From QWPN01 sp044360305 (lineage in GTDB: Bacteria > Planctomycetota > Planctomycetia > Pirellulales > UBA1268): a DNA stretch of 22,506 nt. How positions within the stretch are numbered: position 1 is the first letter of the stretch; every line of letters starts with the position of its first letter. Made by a program: the position numbers and the translations under genes. The notes beneath the pieces are model-generated. The model saw only the letters and a list, made by a program, of their open reading frames with translations, had not been told where the DNA came from and made no database searches. This document shows, in pieces, positions 1-8,726 of the stretch. The DNA is taken from NCBI GenBank assembly GCA_044360305.1, contig JBIKKQ010000039.1, forward strand, positions 1-22,506, written 5' to 3'.

Positions 1-30
1 GACGACCGTCAGCGTGCATCTGCGGATCAT
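1..30 (-). CDS. 5' end of a divergent gene (partial, unidentified)
   Basis: Only the first ten codons (MIRRCTLTVV) are inside the window; the gene continues off the left edge on the minus strand. The support is the translation start: a very strong Shine-Dalgarno sequence, GGAGGAG (plus-strand positions 46 down to 40), sits 9 nt before the ATG, and a TACGAT -10-like hexamer lies further upstream at 73-68. The N-terminus is short, basic and then hydrophobic, which would fit the beginning of a signal peptide or membrane anchor, but ten residues are too few to say. It is divergent from the cytochrome gene starting at 265. Product unknown. Confidence 0.5.
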   Translation of the reverse strand, partial: MIRRCTLTVV

Positions 31-67
31 GGTCCTACGCTCCTCCGGGTTCCCGTGGCCGCCGCTG

Positions 68-73
68 ATCGTA
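68..73 (-). promoter_or_regulatory. putative -10 element of the left-edge divergent gene
   Basis: TACGAT on the minus strand, 37 nt before the ATG at position 30. It matches the TACNNT hexamers seen before other genes here. No convincing -35 is visible. Confidence 0.35.
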
Positions 74-164
74 ACCCGCCGGCGGCGCCCGAACCACGGC
101 CGAACCATTGGCCGGCCAGCAGACGAGACGTGCGATTCCATGGCGTTCGGGTAAGTCGATTCGG

Positions 165-194
165 CTCGACCGACCGAGCCAAGAAGGCTACAAT
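165..194 (+). promoter_or_regulatory. putative sigma70-type promoter of the first cytochrome gene
   Basis: TACAAT at 189-194 with a weak -35-like CTCGAC at 165-170 (18-nt spacer). Transcription would start near 201, leaving a leader of about 64 nt before the ATG at 265. This position excludes the longer reading frame that opens at 55, because those codons would lie upstream of the transcript. Confidence 0.45.
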
Positions 195-264
195 TCGTGT
201 CGAATCCGATTTCGGCGGAGAGTGCGAGGCCTGGGTTCATTCGCGGGGTCGTGGAGCGTTGTCC

Positions 265-3200
265 ATGCGTCAACCAGGCAGCCAGCGCAGCGTGTCACGC
301 GGATGCGTGGACGGGCCGGCTCTCCGATGCCCGTTTGACGGCCTGCCTCGGAGCGACGCTGCCACGCGCTGGCGTCGCCGGTCCATGCTGCTCGGCCTCT
401 GGCTGGCGTTGCCTGCCGCGCTCGCCGCCGCCGCGCCGGTGCCGGCCGGCGCGGGCGATCTCGCCAAGTCGTACGCCGGCCAGATTCACCCGCTGATCGT
501 CGCGAAGTGCGGAAAGTGCCACGGCACGACCCCCATCGACAATGATCTCGATCTGACGAGCATCGGCACCGCCGCCGCGATGCTCGCCCGCCCCAAGGTG
601 CTCGACGACGTGGCCGATCGGGTGCGGCGCGGCGAGATGCCGCCGCGCGACGCTCCCCAGCCGAGCGATGCCGAGAGGGAGCAATTGCTGGGCTGGATCA
701 CCACCGCACTCGACGCGGAGGCTGACGCCCGGGCCGGCGACCCCGGCCCCGTCACGCTGCGCCGGCTGAGCAACGCCGAGTATGACCACGCGGTACGCGA
801 CCTGACCGGCGTCGACATGCAGCCCACCAGGGCCCGCGAGTTCCCCCCGGACAGCGTCGGGGGGGAGGGGTTCGCGAATGTCGGCGAGGCGATGCCCGTG
901 ACTCCGGGGCTGGTCCAGCGGTACCACGAGGCCGCCCGCGACGTCGCCGCCCGCGCCGTCCTCCTGCCCCACGGCTTCCGCTTCTCTCCCTCGCCGGATC
1001 GCCCGGAGTGGGCCAAGGAATCGCTCGAGGCGCTGCAGAAGTTTCACGCCCGTTACGCCGGCCCGGCCGGCGAGCCTCCGCTTGCCGCCCACCTGATGGC
1101 GACGCTGCGTCACCGCGACCGTCTCGCGACCGGCGGCACGGCCGCGATCGCCGCGGTCGCGGCCGAGGACAAACTCCACGCTCCGTATCTGGCCGCACTG
1201 TGGGCCGGCCTCAGCGGCACGACGCCCTCGCCGCTGCTCGACGCGGTGCGGGAAAAATGGCGGTCGGCAACGACCGATCCGGCTCCGGTCCTGGCGGCGA
1301 TCAAGGCCACCCAGGATCCGTTGTTCCGCAGCAACTACAAGAAAAATGCCGTCATCGCGGTCGGCAACGGGTTTCCGGCCTGGACCGAACTCCGGCGGGT
1401 CGTCGGCCGTGAGGTGGTCGAGGGCGTCGCCCGCGAGCCCGAGTTTCGTCTCATCTCGCGGCAGGTGGACGCGGAGTCGCCATGGTCGGCGCCATCGCAA
1501 CCTGGCGTGGGCTGCCACGTGATCTGGGACCGGTTGCGGCTGGAGGGAGGAGACGGGCCGCCGCTGATCATCGCGGATCACGACGAACTCCGCGCCGCCT
1601 TCGAGCAGGCATCCGGCCTGCGTTTCGGCCAGCACCCCGACGGCAAGACCGTACCGAAATCCGCGCTGGTGACGCCCGCGGGGTCCGAGGTTCTCGTCTC
1701 GCTGAAGAAACTCCCGCAGCCCCTTCTCGAATCGCTCACGCTTCCCCGGTTCCTCCGGGCCGACGTGAGCCTCGACGAGGCCAGCCCGGACCAGGCCGCG
1801 GTCCAGGCGTTCCTGATCGCCAGCACCGGCGGCGGCGGCCCGCATGCCGAGCCCGTCGCCACGGCTACGGCGGGCGACCCGCAGGCGGCCGTGATCGTTC
1901 CCGCCCGGCTCGCCGCGGAGCGTGCCCGGCCCGCCGCGGAGTTTCGCGGCCTGTTTCCCCCGGCGGTCCTCTTTCAGCCCGTCATTCCCCGGGATGCCCA
2001 GGGAAGCACGTTTCCCTATCACCGCGAGGACGAGCCGCTCCGCCGGCTCCTGCTCGACGCCGCGGGCCGGGCGGAGATCGACCGCCTGTGGAGCGACCTG
2101 CGGTTCGTGAGCGAGGACGCGCTCGCCACGCCCGCCATGTATGCAGGAAACGTCCAGTACTACCGCAGGCCGAACGACAACGCGCGGATCATGTTCTTCT
2201 TCATCCAACTTTTCGAAGACCGGGTGAAGCAGGAGAAGCAGGCCCTGCTCGCGGCCCAGGCTGCCGCCGAGCCGACGCACCTCGACGCGCTGCTCGCGTT
2301 CGCCGGCCGTGCCTGGCGCCGACCGCTCGCCGCCGACGAACGCGCCGGCATCCTCGCGGCCTACCGGGCCGACCGGGCCGACGGGATCGACCATGATCCG
2401 GCGTTTCGCGCCGCGCTCGCCCGCGTGCTTTCGTCCCCTTGGTTCATCTATCGGGTCGAGCGACCGGCGTCCGGGCCGCGGTGGCGGCCGGTGTCGGGCG
2501 AGGAACTGGCGACCCGGCTGAGCTTCCTGCTCTGGGATTCGATTCCCGACGACGAGCTGCGGAAGAATGCCGCGCGGCTGCCGGAACCCGCGGTGCTGGA
2601 GGCACAACTGCGGCGGATGCTGAAGGATGGCCGGGTGCGCGGCATGGCCGAGGAATTCGGCGCTCGCTGGCTCGGCGTCCGGGATTTTGTCGCCAACCAT
2701 GGCCGGAGCCTGAAGCACTACCCCGAGTTCACGCCGGCCGTGCGCGACGCGCTGGCCGATGAGCCGGTGCGGTTCTTCGAGGACGCCCTGATCAACGATC
2801 GGCCGGTCGCCGAGGTCATCGCCGCCGACGCCGTCGTCGTCAACGACGTGCTGGCGAAGCACTACGGCATACCGAACGTCTCCGGAGCGGACTGGCGCCG
2901 GGTCGAGAAGGTCGCCGCCTACGGCCGCGGCGGGCTGCTCGGCTTCGGCGCGGTGCTCGCCAAGCAGGCGGCGGCCGCCCGCACGAGCCCGGTCAAGCGC
3001 GGGGCGTGGGTCGTGCAGATGCTCGGCGAGCGGCTGCCCAAGGTGCCGCCCGACGTGCCGCCGCTGCCCGAAACGCCCCCCGAGGGCCTCAGCGTCCGCG
3101 AGATCACCGAGCGCCATCGGCAGGATCCCAAGTGCGCCGACTGCCACGACCGGATCGACCCCTTCGGCCTGGCGCTCGAACGCTTCGACGGCATCGGCCG

Positions 3201-3534
3201 CCTGCGGCCCGCCGCCGAACTGAAGCCCGGCGACACCCGGGCGACGCTCCGGGACGGCACCACGCTCGACGACTTCGCCGGTCTTCGCGACTACCTCGCC
3301 GGTCCCCGGCGCGAGGACGTCCTCCGGGCGCTGGCCCGCAAGTTGACCGGCTATGCCCTGGGCCGCAGCGTGATGCCGTCGGACCGCGGGCTCGTCGAGG
3401 CCGTGACGAAATCGATGCTCGCCGGCGGCCGCTGGTCCGATGCCCTGCTCGTCATCGTCCGCAGCGACCAGTTTCAATGCGTTCGTCCCGCCACTCCCCC
3501 CGCGGCGACCGCGGGGGCCAGCCTGTCCCCTTGA
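265..3534 (+). CDS. Planctomycete-type di-c-type cytochrome, DUF1592 class (PSCyt1/DUF1587/DUF1595/DUF1592/DUF1588/DUF1585)
   Basis: Predicted exported multidomain cytochrome c-like protein of about 1089 aa. A heme c motif CGKCH lies at residues 82-86 (PSCyt1), followed by a DUF1587-like LRRLSNAEYDHAVRDL segment. After a long family-variable middle come DUF1595/DUF1592-like helical segments (around RRPLAADERAG and ATRLSFLLWDSIPDDEL), the DUF1588 signature (ARTSPVKRG), a second heme motif CADCH at 957-961 within DPKCADCHDRIDPFG, and a C-terminal DUF1585-like part. The start at 265 has GGAG 8 nt upstream and keeps the basic RWRRR stretch in front of the hydrophobic signal segment; an ATG at 385 is the alternative. 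The frame is open back to a GTG at 55, but that lies before the promoter. It forms a pair with the DUF1552 gene 33 nt downstream. The family is defined by sequence; its electron donor, acceptor and substrate are not established. Domain calls are by eye. Confidence 0.9.
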   Translation: MRQPGSQRSVSRGCVDGPALRCPFDGLPRSDAATRWRRRSMLLGLWLALPAALAAAAPVPAGAGDLAKSYAGQIHPLIVAKCGKCHGTTPIDNDLDLTSIGTAAAMLARPKVLDDVADRVRRGEMPPRDAPQPSDAEREQLLGWITTALDAEADARAGDPGPVTLRRLSNAEYDHAVRDLTGVDMQPTRAREFPPDSVGGEGFANVGEAMPVTPGLVQRYHEAARDVAARAVLLPHGFRFSPSPDRPEWAKESLEALQKFHARYAGPAGEPPLAAHLMATLRHRDRLATGGTAAIAAVAAEDKLHAPYLAALWAGLSGTTPSPLLDAVREKWRSATTDPAPVLAAIKATQDPLFRSNYKKNAVIAVGNGFPAWTELRRVVGREVVEGVAREPEFRLISRQVDAESPWSAPSQPGVGCHVIWDRLRLEGGDGPPLIIADHDELRAAFEQASGLRFGQHPDGKTVPKSALVTPAGSEVLVSLKKLPQPLLESLTLPRFLRADVSLDEASPDQAAVQAFLIASTGGGGPHAEPVATATAGDPQAAVIVPARLAAERARPAAEFRGLFPPAVLFQPVIPRDAQGSTFPYHREDEPLRRLLLDAAGRAEIDRLWSDLRFVSEDALATPAMYAGNVQYYRRPNDNARIMFFFIQLFEDRVKQEKQALLAAQAAAEPTHLDALLAFAGRAWRRPLAADERAGILAAYRADRADGIDHDPAFRAALARVLSSPWFIYRVERPASGPRWRPVSGEELATRLSFLLWDSIPDDELRKNAARLPEPAVLEAQLRRMLKDGRVRGMAEEFGARWLGVRDFVANHGRSLKHYPEFTPAVRDALADEPVRFFEDALINDRPVAEVIAADAVVVNDVLAKHYGIPNVSGADWRRVEKVAAYGRGGLLGFGAVLAKQAAAARTSPVKRGAWVVQMLGERLPKVPPDVPPLPETPPEGLSVREITERHRQDPKCADCHDRIDPFGLALERFDGIGRLRPAAELKPGDTRATLRDGTTLDDFAGLRDYLAGPRREDVLRALARKLTGYALGRSVMPSDRGLVEAVTKSMLAGGRWSDALLVIVRSDQFQCVRPATPPAATAGASLSP

Positions 3535-3567
3535 CCACGCCCCTGACCAGGAAAGAGAGACTTCGCC

Positions 3568-4872
3568 ATGCCCACCGCGCCAGCCTCGGCCATCTCACGG
3601 CGATCCGTGCTTCGCGGCCTCGGTGTGTCGATGGCCCTGCCGTGGCTGGAATCCCTGCCGTTCGCCGCGGCCAGGGCCGCCGGCGACGGCGCCCAGCCGC
3701 CGACCCGCACGCTCGTCACCTTCACCGGCATGGGGTTCCACTCGCAGCACTGGTGGGCCAAGGGGGAGGGTGCCGGCATGGAACTCGGGCCCTGCCTGAC
3801 CCCCCTGGCGCCGTGGCGGGAGAGGCTGGTCTTCATCCGGGGCCTGTGGAACGAGCAGGCCGTGAAGTCGGGCGTCATCCACTGCATGCAGACCGGCAAC
3901 CTGCTCAGCGGCGCGACGATGTCGAAGACGGAGGTGCGCACCGGCGTGAGCTTCGACCAGCTGATGGCGCAGCGGATCGGCGACCGCACCCGTCTGCCGT
4001 CACTGGTGCTTGGCTGCGAGGAGCCGATCCCCGGCCTGCAGGACGGGCATCCGCTGCTTTACAGTTCGCACATCTCCTGGAGCTCGGAGGTCTCGCCGAC
4101 CTGGACGGAGACGCGGCCGGCGCTGGCGTTCGACCAGCTGTTTCGCACCGACCGGAGCCGCGACGACCGGCGGGTCGTCGATGCCGTGCTCGAAGACGCC
4201 AGGTCGCTGCGTCAGCGGCTCTCCGTCTCGGACCGGCAGCGGTTCGAGGAATATCTCGGCAGCGTCCACGAGATCGAGGGGCGGATCAAGCGGGCCGGAC
4301 GGCAGCCCGAAGCCGGCGGCTGGAAGGCGGGCCTCTCCGCCCCCGACCGGCCGCGGCCGGCCGACGGCATTCCGGCGGAGATCCCCGAGTATTGGCGGCT
4401 CATGAACGACATCGTGCTGCTCGCCTTCCGCACCGATTCCACCCGGATCGCCACGCTCAAGTACTGCAACGACGGCTCGATCCTCACCCACGCGCACGCC
4501 GGGGCGACCGATCAGCATCACCAGATGTCCCACACCCAGCCGCCACAACTCGTGCCGGTCAACCAGTTCTTCATGTCCCAGCTCGCCTACCTCTGCGAGC
4601 GGATGGCGGAGGTCAAGGAGGGAGACCGGACGCTGCTCGACAACGCCACGATCATGCACTGCTCGAGCATGCTGCACGGCAATCATGACGCCAAGCAGCT
4701 CCCTGTGGTCGTGCTCGGCGGCGGCGGCGGCAAACTGCGCGGCGGCCGCGTGCTCGACTACGAAAAAGCGGCCAATCGACGCATGTGCAGCCTGTTCCTC
4801 AGCCTGATGGACTGGGGCGGCGTGGAACTCGACCGGTTCGGCGACTCCGCCGAGCGACTGGCCGACATCTGA
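3568..4872 (+). CDS. DUF1552 family protein, Tat-exported, partner of the upstream cytochrome
   Basis: 434-aa protein with a Tat-like signal: SRRSVLRGLG (twin Arg at residues 11-12), a hydrophobic stretch, and an Ala-rich cleavage region ending near AAARAAG. The rest matches the DUF1552 family, which in planctomycetes typically sits beside DUF1592-class cytochromes. Segments shared with the paralogue at 7364-8683 include the Ser/Asp-rich helix before the linker, TRIATLKYCNDGS, a His-rich HHQMSH stretch, and the Gly-rich GGGGGKLRGGR near the C-terminus. Tat export suggests folding, possibly with a cofactor or metal, before translocation. The gene starts 33 nt after the cytochrome stop with an AGGAAAGAGAGA ribosome-binding stretch, so the two are probably co-transcribed. 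The biochemical role is unknown. Confidence 0.9.
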   Translation: MPTAPASAISRRSVLRGLGVSMALPWLESLPFAAARAAGDGAQPPTRTLVTFTGMGFHSQHWWAKGEGAGMELGPCLTPLAPWRERLVFIRGLWNEQAVKSGVIHCMQTGNLLSGATMSKTEVRTGVSFDQLMAQRIGDRTRLPSLVLGCEEPIPGLQDGHPLLYSSHISWSSEVSPTWTETRPALAFDQLFRTDRSRDDRRVVDAVLEDARSLRQRLSVSDRQRFEEYLGSVHEIEGRIKRAGRQPEAGGWKAGLSAPDRPRPADGIPAEIPEYWRLMNDIVLLAFRTDSTRIATLKYCNDGSILTHAHAGATDQHHQMSHTQPPQLVPVNQFFMSQLAYLCERMAEVKEGDRTLLDNATIMHCSSMLHGNHDAKQLPVVVLGGGGGKLRGGRVLDYEKAANRRMCSLFLSLMDWGGVELDRFGDSAERLADI

Positions 4873-4927
4873 GACCGCCCGGCCGCGCTCCGCGCCCGAA
4901 CCAGGTCGCCGGCCGGCACGCTCACGG

Positions 4928-4933
4928 TACACT
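4928..4933 (+). promoter_or_regulatory. putative -10 element (TACACT) of the second cytochrome operon
   Basis: TACACT lies exactly 31 nt before the ATG at 4965, the same offset as in two other promoters here. No good -35 is visible. It suggests the second gene pair is transcribed separately from the first. Confidence 0.45.
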
Positions 4934-4964
4934 TTCAGCGGCGGACCACCGGGGCAACGTGTCG

Positions 4965-7340
4965 ATGCGGCCTCTTTCCATCCTTCTCGTCGCCCTCTGG
5001 CTGCTCGGGTCGCCGTCCCCGGCCGAAGCAGCCGCCGACGCGATTCCGCCGGCCATCGGCGACTTTCTCCGCGAGCAGTGCCTCGACTGCCATTCCGGTC
5101 CGCGGCCCGAGGCGGGCCTGTCGCTGGAGGGACTCGCCACGCCGGCCTCCATCCGCATCTCCCGGCCGCGGTGGCGGGCGATCCTGAGCCGCGTCGTGCA
5201 CGGCGAGATGCCGCCGGCCGAAGCGGAGCAGCCGGCGGCCGAGGCCCGGGCCCGGTTCGTCGCCGCGGTGCGGGAGGCGTTCGCGGCCGCCGACGCCGGA
5301 CCGGCCGACCCCGGTCCCGCCCCGCTTCGCAGGCTCAACCGGGCCGAATACGACCGCACGATCCGCGATCTGCTGCGCACCGAGTTTCGTGCCGCGGCAG
5401 CTTTCCCCGAGGACGAGGTCGGGCATGGGTTCGCGAACATCGCCGACGTGCTCACGGTGTCGCCGCTGCTCATGGAACGCTCCCTCGAGGCGGCCGAGGT
5501 GATCGCCGCCCGCGCACTTCCCGCCGACCTGCCGCAGCCGGCATCGCGGCGCACCGCCGGCCGCCACCTCTGGCCGGTCCGCGAGGATCTCGCCGGCGTC
5601 GCCTTTCGTGAAGTCCGCGCGGACGTGGACGCCGGGAAACCGGCGCTTACCGGACCGCTGTGGCTGCCGCTGGTCCTGGAGGCGAACGACGAGTACGTCG
5701 TCCGTGCCAGGCTGTACGCCACCTGCCCCGCCGACCAGACCGTCGATGTCGCCCTGATGGTGGAGGGCCCGCACCTCGCCAGCCCGTCCCCCCCCGAGGA
5801 TGCCGACCGGATCGACGGCGCGGCTCCCTACGACGGCGGCCGGCGGGCGATCCTCTCGACCCACCGGATCGACGCCCGCGAAGCGAAGGACGCGCAGACC
5901 ATCGAGGCCCGCGTCTCGCGTCGGGCCGGCGTGCAGGGACTGGCGGTCGGCTGCTTGAAGCCGCCGGCCGGCATGCCGGCGCCGACGCTGCACGTCGAAT
6001 GGATCGAGTGCACCGGTCCGCTCGACACCCGCCCCCAACCGCTGCGGGCGGTGCTCGGAGACACCTCCCTGGCCGCCGCCGCCGCCAATCCGCGGCCGGT
6101 TCTCGCGGCATTCGCCCGGCGGGCGTGGCGCGGCGTTGTCCCGGGGCAACAACTCGACGCCCTGTCCGCCGTCGTGACCGATGCCGTCGCCGCGGGCGAG
6201 CCGGCGATCGTCGGATTGCGCCGGGCGGTCGCCGCGGTGCTCGCCTCGCCCCGGTTCCTGTTCCGAGTCGAGTCGCCACCGCCCCCCGATGCCCGACAGG
6301 CCACGCCGCTGCCCGACCTCGAACTGGCGACGCGGCTCTCGTATTTCCTCTGGAGCTCCTGCCCCGACGAGGAACTGCTGACGCTCGCCGAGCAGGGCAG
6401 GCTGCACGACGCGCTCGACGTGCAGGTCGGGCGGATGCTCGCCGATCCACGGGCCGACGCGCTGGTCGATCAGTTCGCCATGCAGTGGCTTGGCCTCGAG
6501 CGGCTCGCCGCGCACGCCGTCGATCCGGCCGTCATTCCCGGCTGGGATCCGCAGCTCGCCGCTGACATGTCCGAGGAAACACGCCGCTTCGTCGGGGAGG
6601 TGTTCCGCGGCCCCGGTCCCCTGCTGGCTCTGCTCGACGGCGACTTCACCTTTGTGAACCAGCGACTGACCGGCCATTACGGCCTGACCGTGACGCCGGC
6701 ACTCGGCAAACGCGAGTGGCGCAGGATCCCGCTCGCGGGAACGCCGCGGGCCGGCCTGCTGTCGCAGGCGGCGATCCTCACGCTGACGTCGAACCCGGGC
6801 CGCACCTCCCCCGTCAAACGGGGCAAGTGGGTGCTGGAGACGTTGCTCGACGCCGCCCCGCCGGCGGCACCGCCGGAGGTGCCCCCGATCGACGAGGCCG
6901 GCAGCGGCCGAACCGGCGGCTCGTTTCGGGAGCGGATGGAGCGGCACCGTGCCGACGCGGCCTGTGCCGGCTGCCACCGGCGGATGGACGCGTTCGGGTT
7001 CGCGCTCGAAAGGTTCGATCCGATCGGCCGGATCCGCGACCGCGATTCCGACGGTGGACCCGTGGACGACGTGGGGGATTCCGGCAGCGGCCAGCCGCTG
7101 GCCGGTCTGGCCGGCCTCCGGCAGCACCTCCGGGTCCACCGGGAGGATGTTGTCCGCTGCCTGACGCGAAAACTCCTCACCTACGCGATCGGCAGGGGCG
7201 TGGAAGCCTGTGACGAGCCGGCGCTGGCGGAGATCGAGCGCCGGGGGAATAATGACGATGTTTCGTTCGGCGACCTCGTGAAGGGCGTCGTCCGCAGCGC
7301 CCCGTTTCGGCTCCGGCGGCCTCCCGCCGAATCGCCATGA
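4965..7340 (+). CDS. Planctomycete-type di-c-type cytochrome, DUF1592 class (second copy)
   Basis: 791-aa exported protein, paralogous to the one at 265-3534 but shorter. It starts with a clear signal peptide (MRPLSILLVALWLLG, cleavage near AEAAA). A heme motif CLDCH at 39-43 is followed by the DUF1587-like LRRLNRAEYDRTIRDLL. A beta-rich insertion around residues 225-365 resembles the carbohydrate-binding-like module often found in this family; that is inference. DUF1595/DUF1592-like parts (ATRLSYFLWSSCPDEEL), the DUF1588 signature (GRTSPVKRGKWV), a second heme motif CAGCH at 667-671 and a DUF1585-like end follow. The ATG at 4965 is chosen for the signal peptide and the promoter 31 nt upstream, although the frame is open back to 4785 inside the previous gene. 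A GTG at 4959 is possible. Function beyond exported heme protein is unknown. Confidence 0.9.
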   Translation: MRPLSILLVALWLLGSPSPAEAAADAIPPAIGDFLREQCLDCHSGPRPEAGLSLEGLATPASIRISRPRWRAILSRVVHGEMPPAEAEQPAAEARARFVAAVREAFAAADAGPADPGPAPLRRLNRAEYDRTIRDLLRTEFRAAAAFPEDEVGHGFANIADVLTVSPLLMERSLEAAEVIAARALPADLPQPASRRTAGRHLWPVREDLAGVAFREVRADVDAGKPALTGPLWLPLVLEANDEYVVRARLYATCPADQTVDVALMVEGPHLASPSPPEDADRIDGAAPYDGGRRAILSTHRIDAREAKDAQTIEARVSRRAGVQGLAVGCLKPPAGMPAPTLHVEWIECTGPLDTRPQPLRAVLGDTSLAAAAANPRPVLAAFARRAWRGVVPGQQLDALSAVVTDAVAAGEPAIVGLRRAVAAVLASPRFLFRVESPPPPDARQATPLPDLELATRLSYFLWSSCPDEELLTLAEQGRLHDALDVQVGRMLADPRADALVDQFAMQWLGLERLAAHAVDPAVIPGWDPQLAADMSEETRRFVGEVFRGPGPLLALLDGDFTFVNQRLTGHYGLTVTPALGKREWRRIPLAGTPRAGLLSQAAILTLTSNPGRTSPVKRGKWVLETLLDAAPPAAPPEVPPIDEAGSGRTGGSFRERMERHRADAACAGCHRRMDAFGFALERFDPIGRIRDRDSDGGPVDDVGDSGSGQPLAGLAGLRQHLRVHREDVVRCLTRKLLTYAIGRGVEACDEPALAEIERRGNNDDVSFGDLVKGVVRSAPFRLRRPPAESP

Positions 7341-7363
7341 CACCCGCGCCGGAGTCGGTCCCC

Positions 7364-8683
7364 ATGAAACGGCACACGATCCACCGCCGCAGCGTCCTCC
7401 GCGGTCTCGGGGCGGCTGTCGGTCTCCCCTGGCTCGAGGCCCTCGCCGCACCTGGCCCTGCCGCGCCGCCGCTGCGCATGGCCTTCATCTACGTCCCCAA
7501 CGGCATCGACATGGCCCGCTGGCGGCCGACTGCCACCGGCCCGTTGGAGGAGACGCTGCCGCCGATCCTCGCCCCGCTCGCCGACCACCGCGACGACCTG
7601 CTGGTGATATCCGGCCTCGCGGCGGACAAGGCCCGTGCGCACGGCGACGGTGGCGGCGACCACGCCCGGGCGATGTCCGCCTACCTCACCGGCGCCCATC
7701 CGCGCAAGACCGACGGCACGAACATCCTCGCCGGCATCTCGGCCGATCAGGTCGCCGCCGGGACCGTCGGGGCGGCGACGCCGCTGCCGTCGCTGGAACT
7801 CGGCTGCGAGCCGGGCGGCCTCAAGGGGGCCTGCGACACCGGCTACGCCTGCGTCTACAGTTGGGCGATGTCGTGGAAGTCGGCGGCCCAGCCCCTGCCC
7901 ATGGAGACCGATCCGCGGCTGGTGTTCGAGCGGCTGTTCGGCTCGGGCACGTCCGCCGACCGCCGGGCCCGTGCGGCCGGCCGGCGGAGCCTGATCGACG
8001 TCGTCCGCGAGGACGCCCGGAGCCTCGACCGGAGCCTCGGCACGACCGACCGGCGCAAGCTCGACGAGTATCTGTCGTCGCTGCGCGAGGTCGAGCGCCG
8101 GCTCGAGGCCGCCGCGACCCGGCCGATGCCCGTGCCCCCGGCCGGCGTCGAGCCGCCGCAGGCAAACCCCGCCGACCTCGGCGAGCGGGCCCGGCTGATG
8201 GGCGACCTGCTGGCGATCGCCTTCCAGTCCGATGCGACGCGGATCTGCACGCTGAGTTTCGCCAACGAGGGCAGCAACGCCACCTACCCGCAGATCGACG
8301 TCAACGACGGCCACCACCACATCTCGCACCATGCCGGCGACGCCGCGAAGATCGAAAAAATCTCGCGAATCAACACCTTCCACGTCGGCCACCTCGCCCA
8401 CCTGCTCGACCGGCTGCGGGGCATCGAGGAGCAGGGCCGGCCGCTCCTCGACCGCTGCATGATCACCTATGGCAGCGGCAACAGCGACGGCAACCGGCAC
8501 AATCACGACGACCTGCCGATCCTCGTCGCCGGCGGCGGGGCGGGCGGGATTCGCGGCGGCCGCCATCTGCGACTGGCCACGGAGACGCCGCTGGCCAACC
8601 TCTGGCTGGCGCTCCTGCACCGCATGGGCGTGGAGGCGCGGGCCTTCGGTGACAGCACCGGGCCGCTCGACGGGCTGGCCTGA
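7364..8683 (+). CDS. DUF1552 family protein, Tat-exported (second copy)
   Basis: About 439 aa, beginning MKRHTIHRRSVLRGLG, a Tat-like signal almost identical in its core (RRSVLRGLG) to the paralogue at 3568. The body carries the same landmarks: DRRKLDEYLSSLREVERRL, TRICTLSFANEGS, the His-rich GHHHISHHAGD, NRHNHDDLP and the Gly-rich GGGAGGIRGGR. The ATG at 7364 has GGAG 9 nt upstream. An earlier ATG at 7337 overlaps the stop codon of the cytochrome gene (ATGA), so the two genes are translationally close whichever start is used. Conserved His and Asp residues could bind metal, but no activity is assigned to the family. Confidence 0.88.
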   Translation: MKRHTIHRRSVLRGLGAAVGLPWLEALAAPGPAAPPLRMAFIYVPNGIDMARWRPTATGPLEETLPPILAPLADHRDDLLVISGLAADKARAHGDGGGDHARAMSAYLTGAHPRKTDGTNILAGISADQVAAGTVGAATPLPSLELGCEPGGLKGACDTGYACVYSWAMSWKSAAQPLPMETDPRLVFERLFGSGTSADRRARAAGRRSLIDVVREDARSLDRSLGTTDRRKLDEYLSSLREVERRLEAAATRPMPVPPAGVEPPQANPADLGERARLMGDLLAIAFQSDATRICTLSFANEGSNATYPQIDVNDGHHHISHHAGDAAKIEKISRINTFHVGHLAHLLDRLRGIEEQGRPLLDRCMITYGSGNSDGNRHNHDDLPILVAGGGAGGIRGGRHLRLATETPLANLWLALLHRMGVEARAFGDSTGPLDGLA

Positions 8684-8726
8684 CGCGGGGGTCAGCAGCA
8701 TGCCGGGCTTCGGCAAGGGCGCGACG

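Noticed and set aside
55..264. N-terminal extension of the first cytochrome from a GTG at 55
   Set aside because: It lies upstream of the TACAAT promoter and would put about 70 unrelated residues before the signal peptide.
295..3477. 1060-aa open frame on the minus strand
   Set aside because: Antisense to the first cytochrome gene; it shows no domains or start signals, only the low-complexity composition expected from the opposite strand of GC-rich codons.
4935..7451. 838-aa open frame on the minus strand
   Set aside because: Antisense to the second cytochrome gene; no recognisable motifs or start signals.
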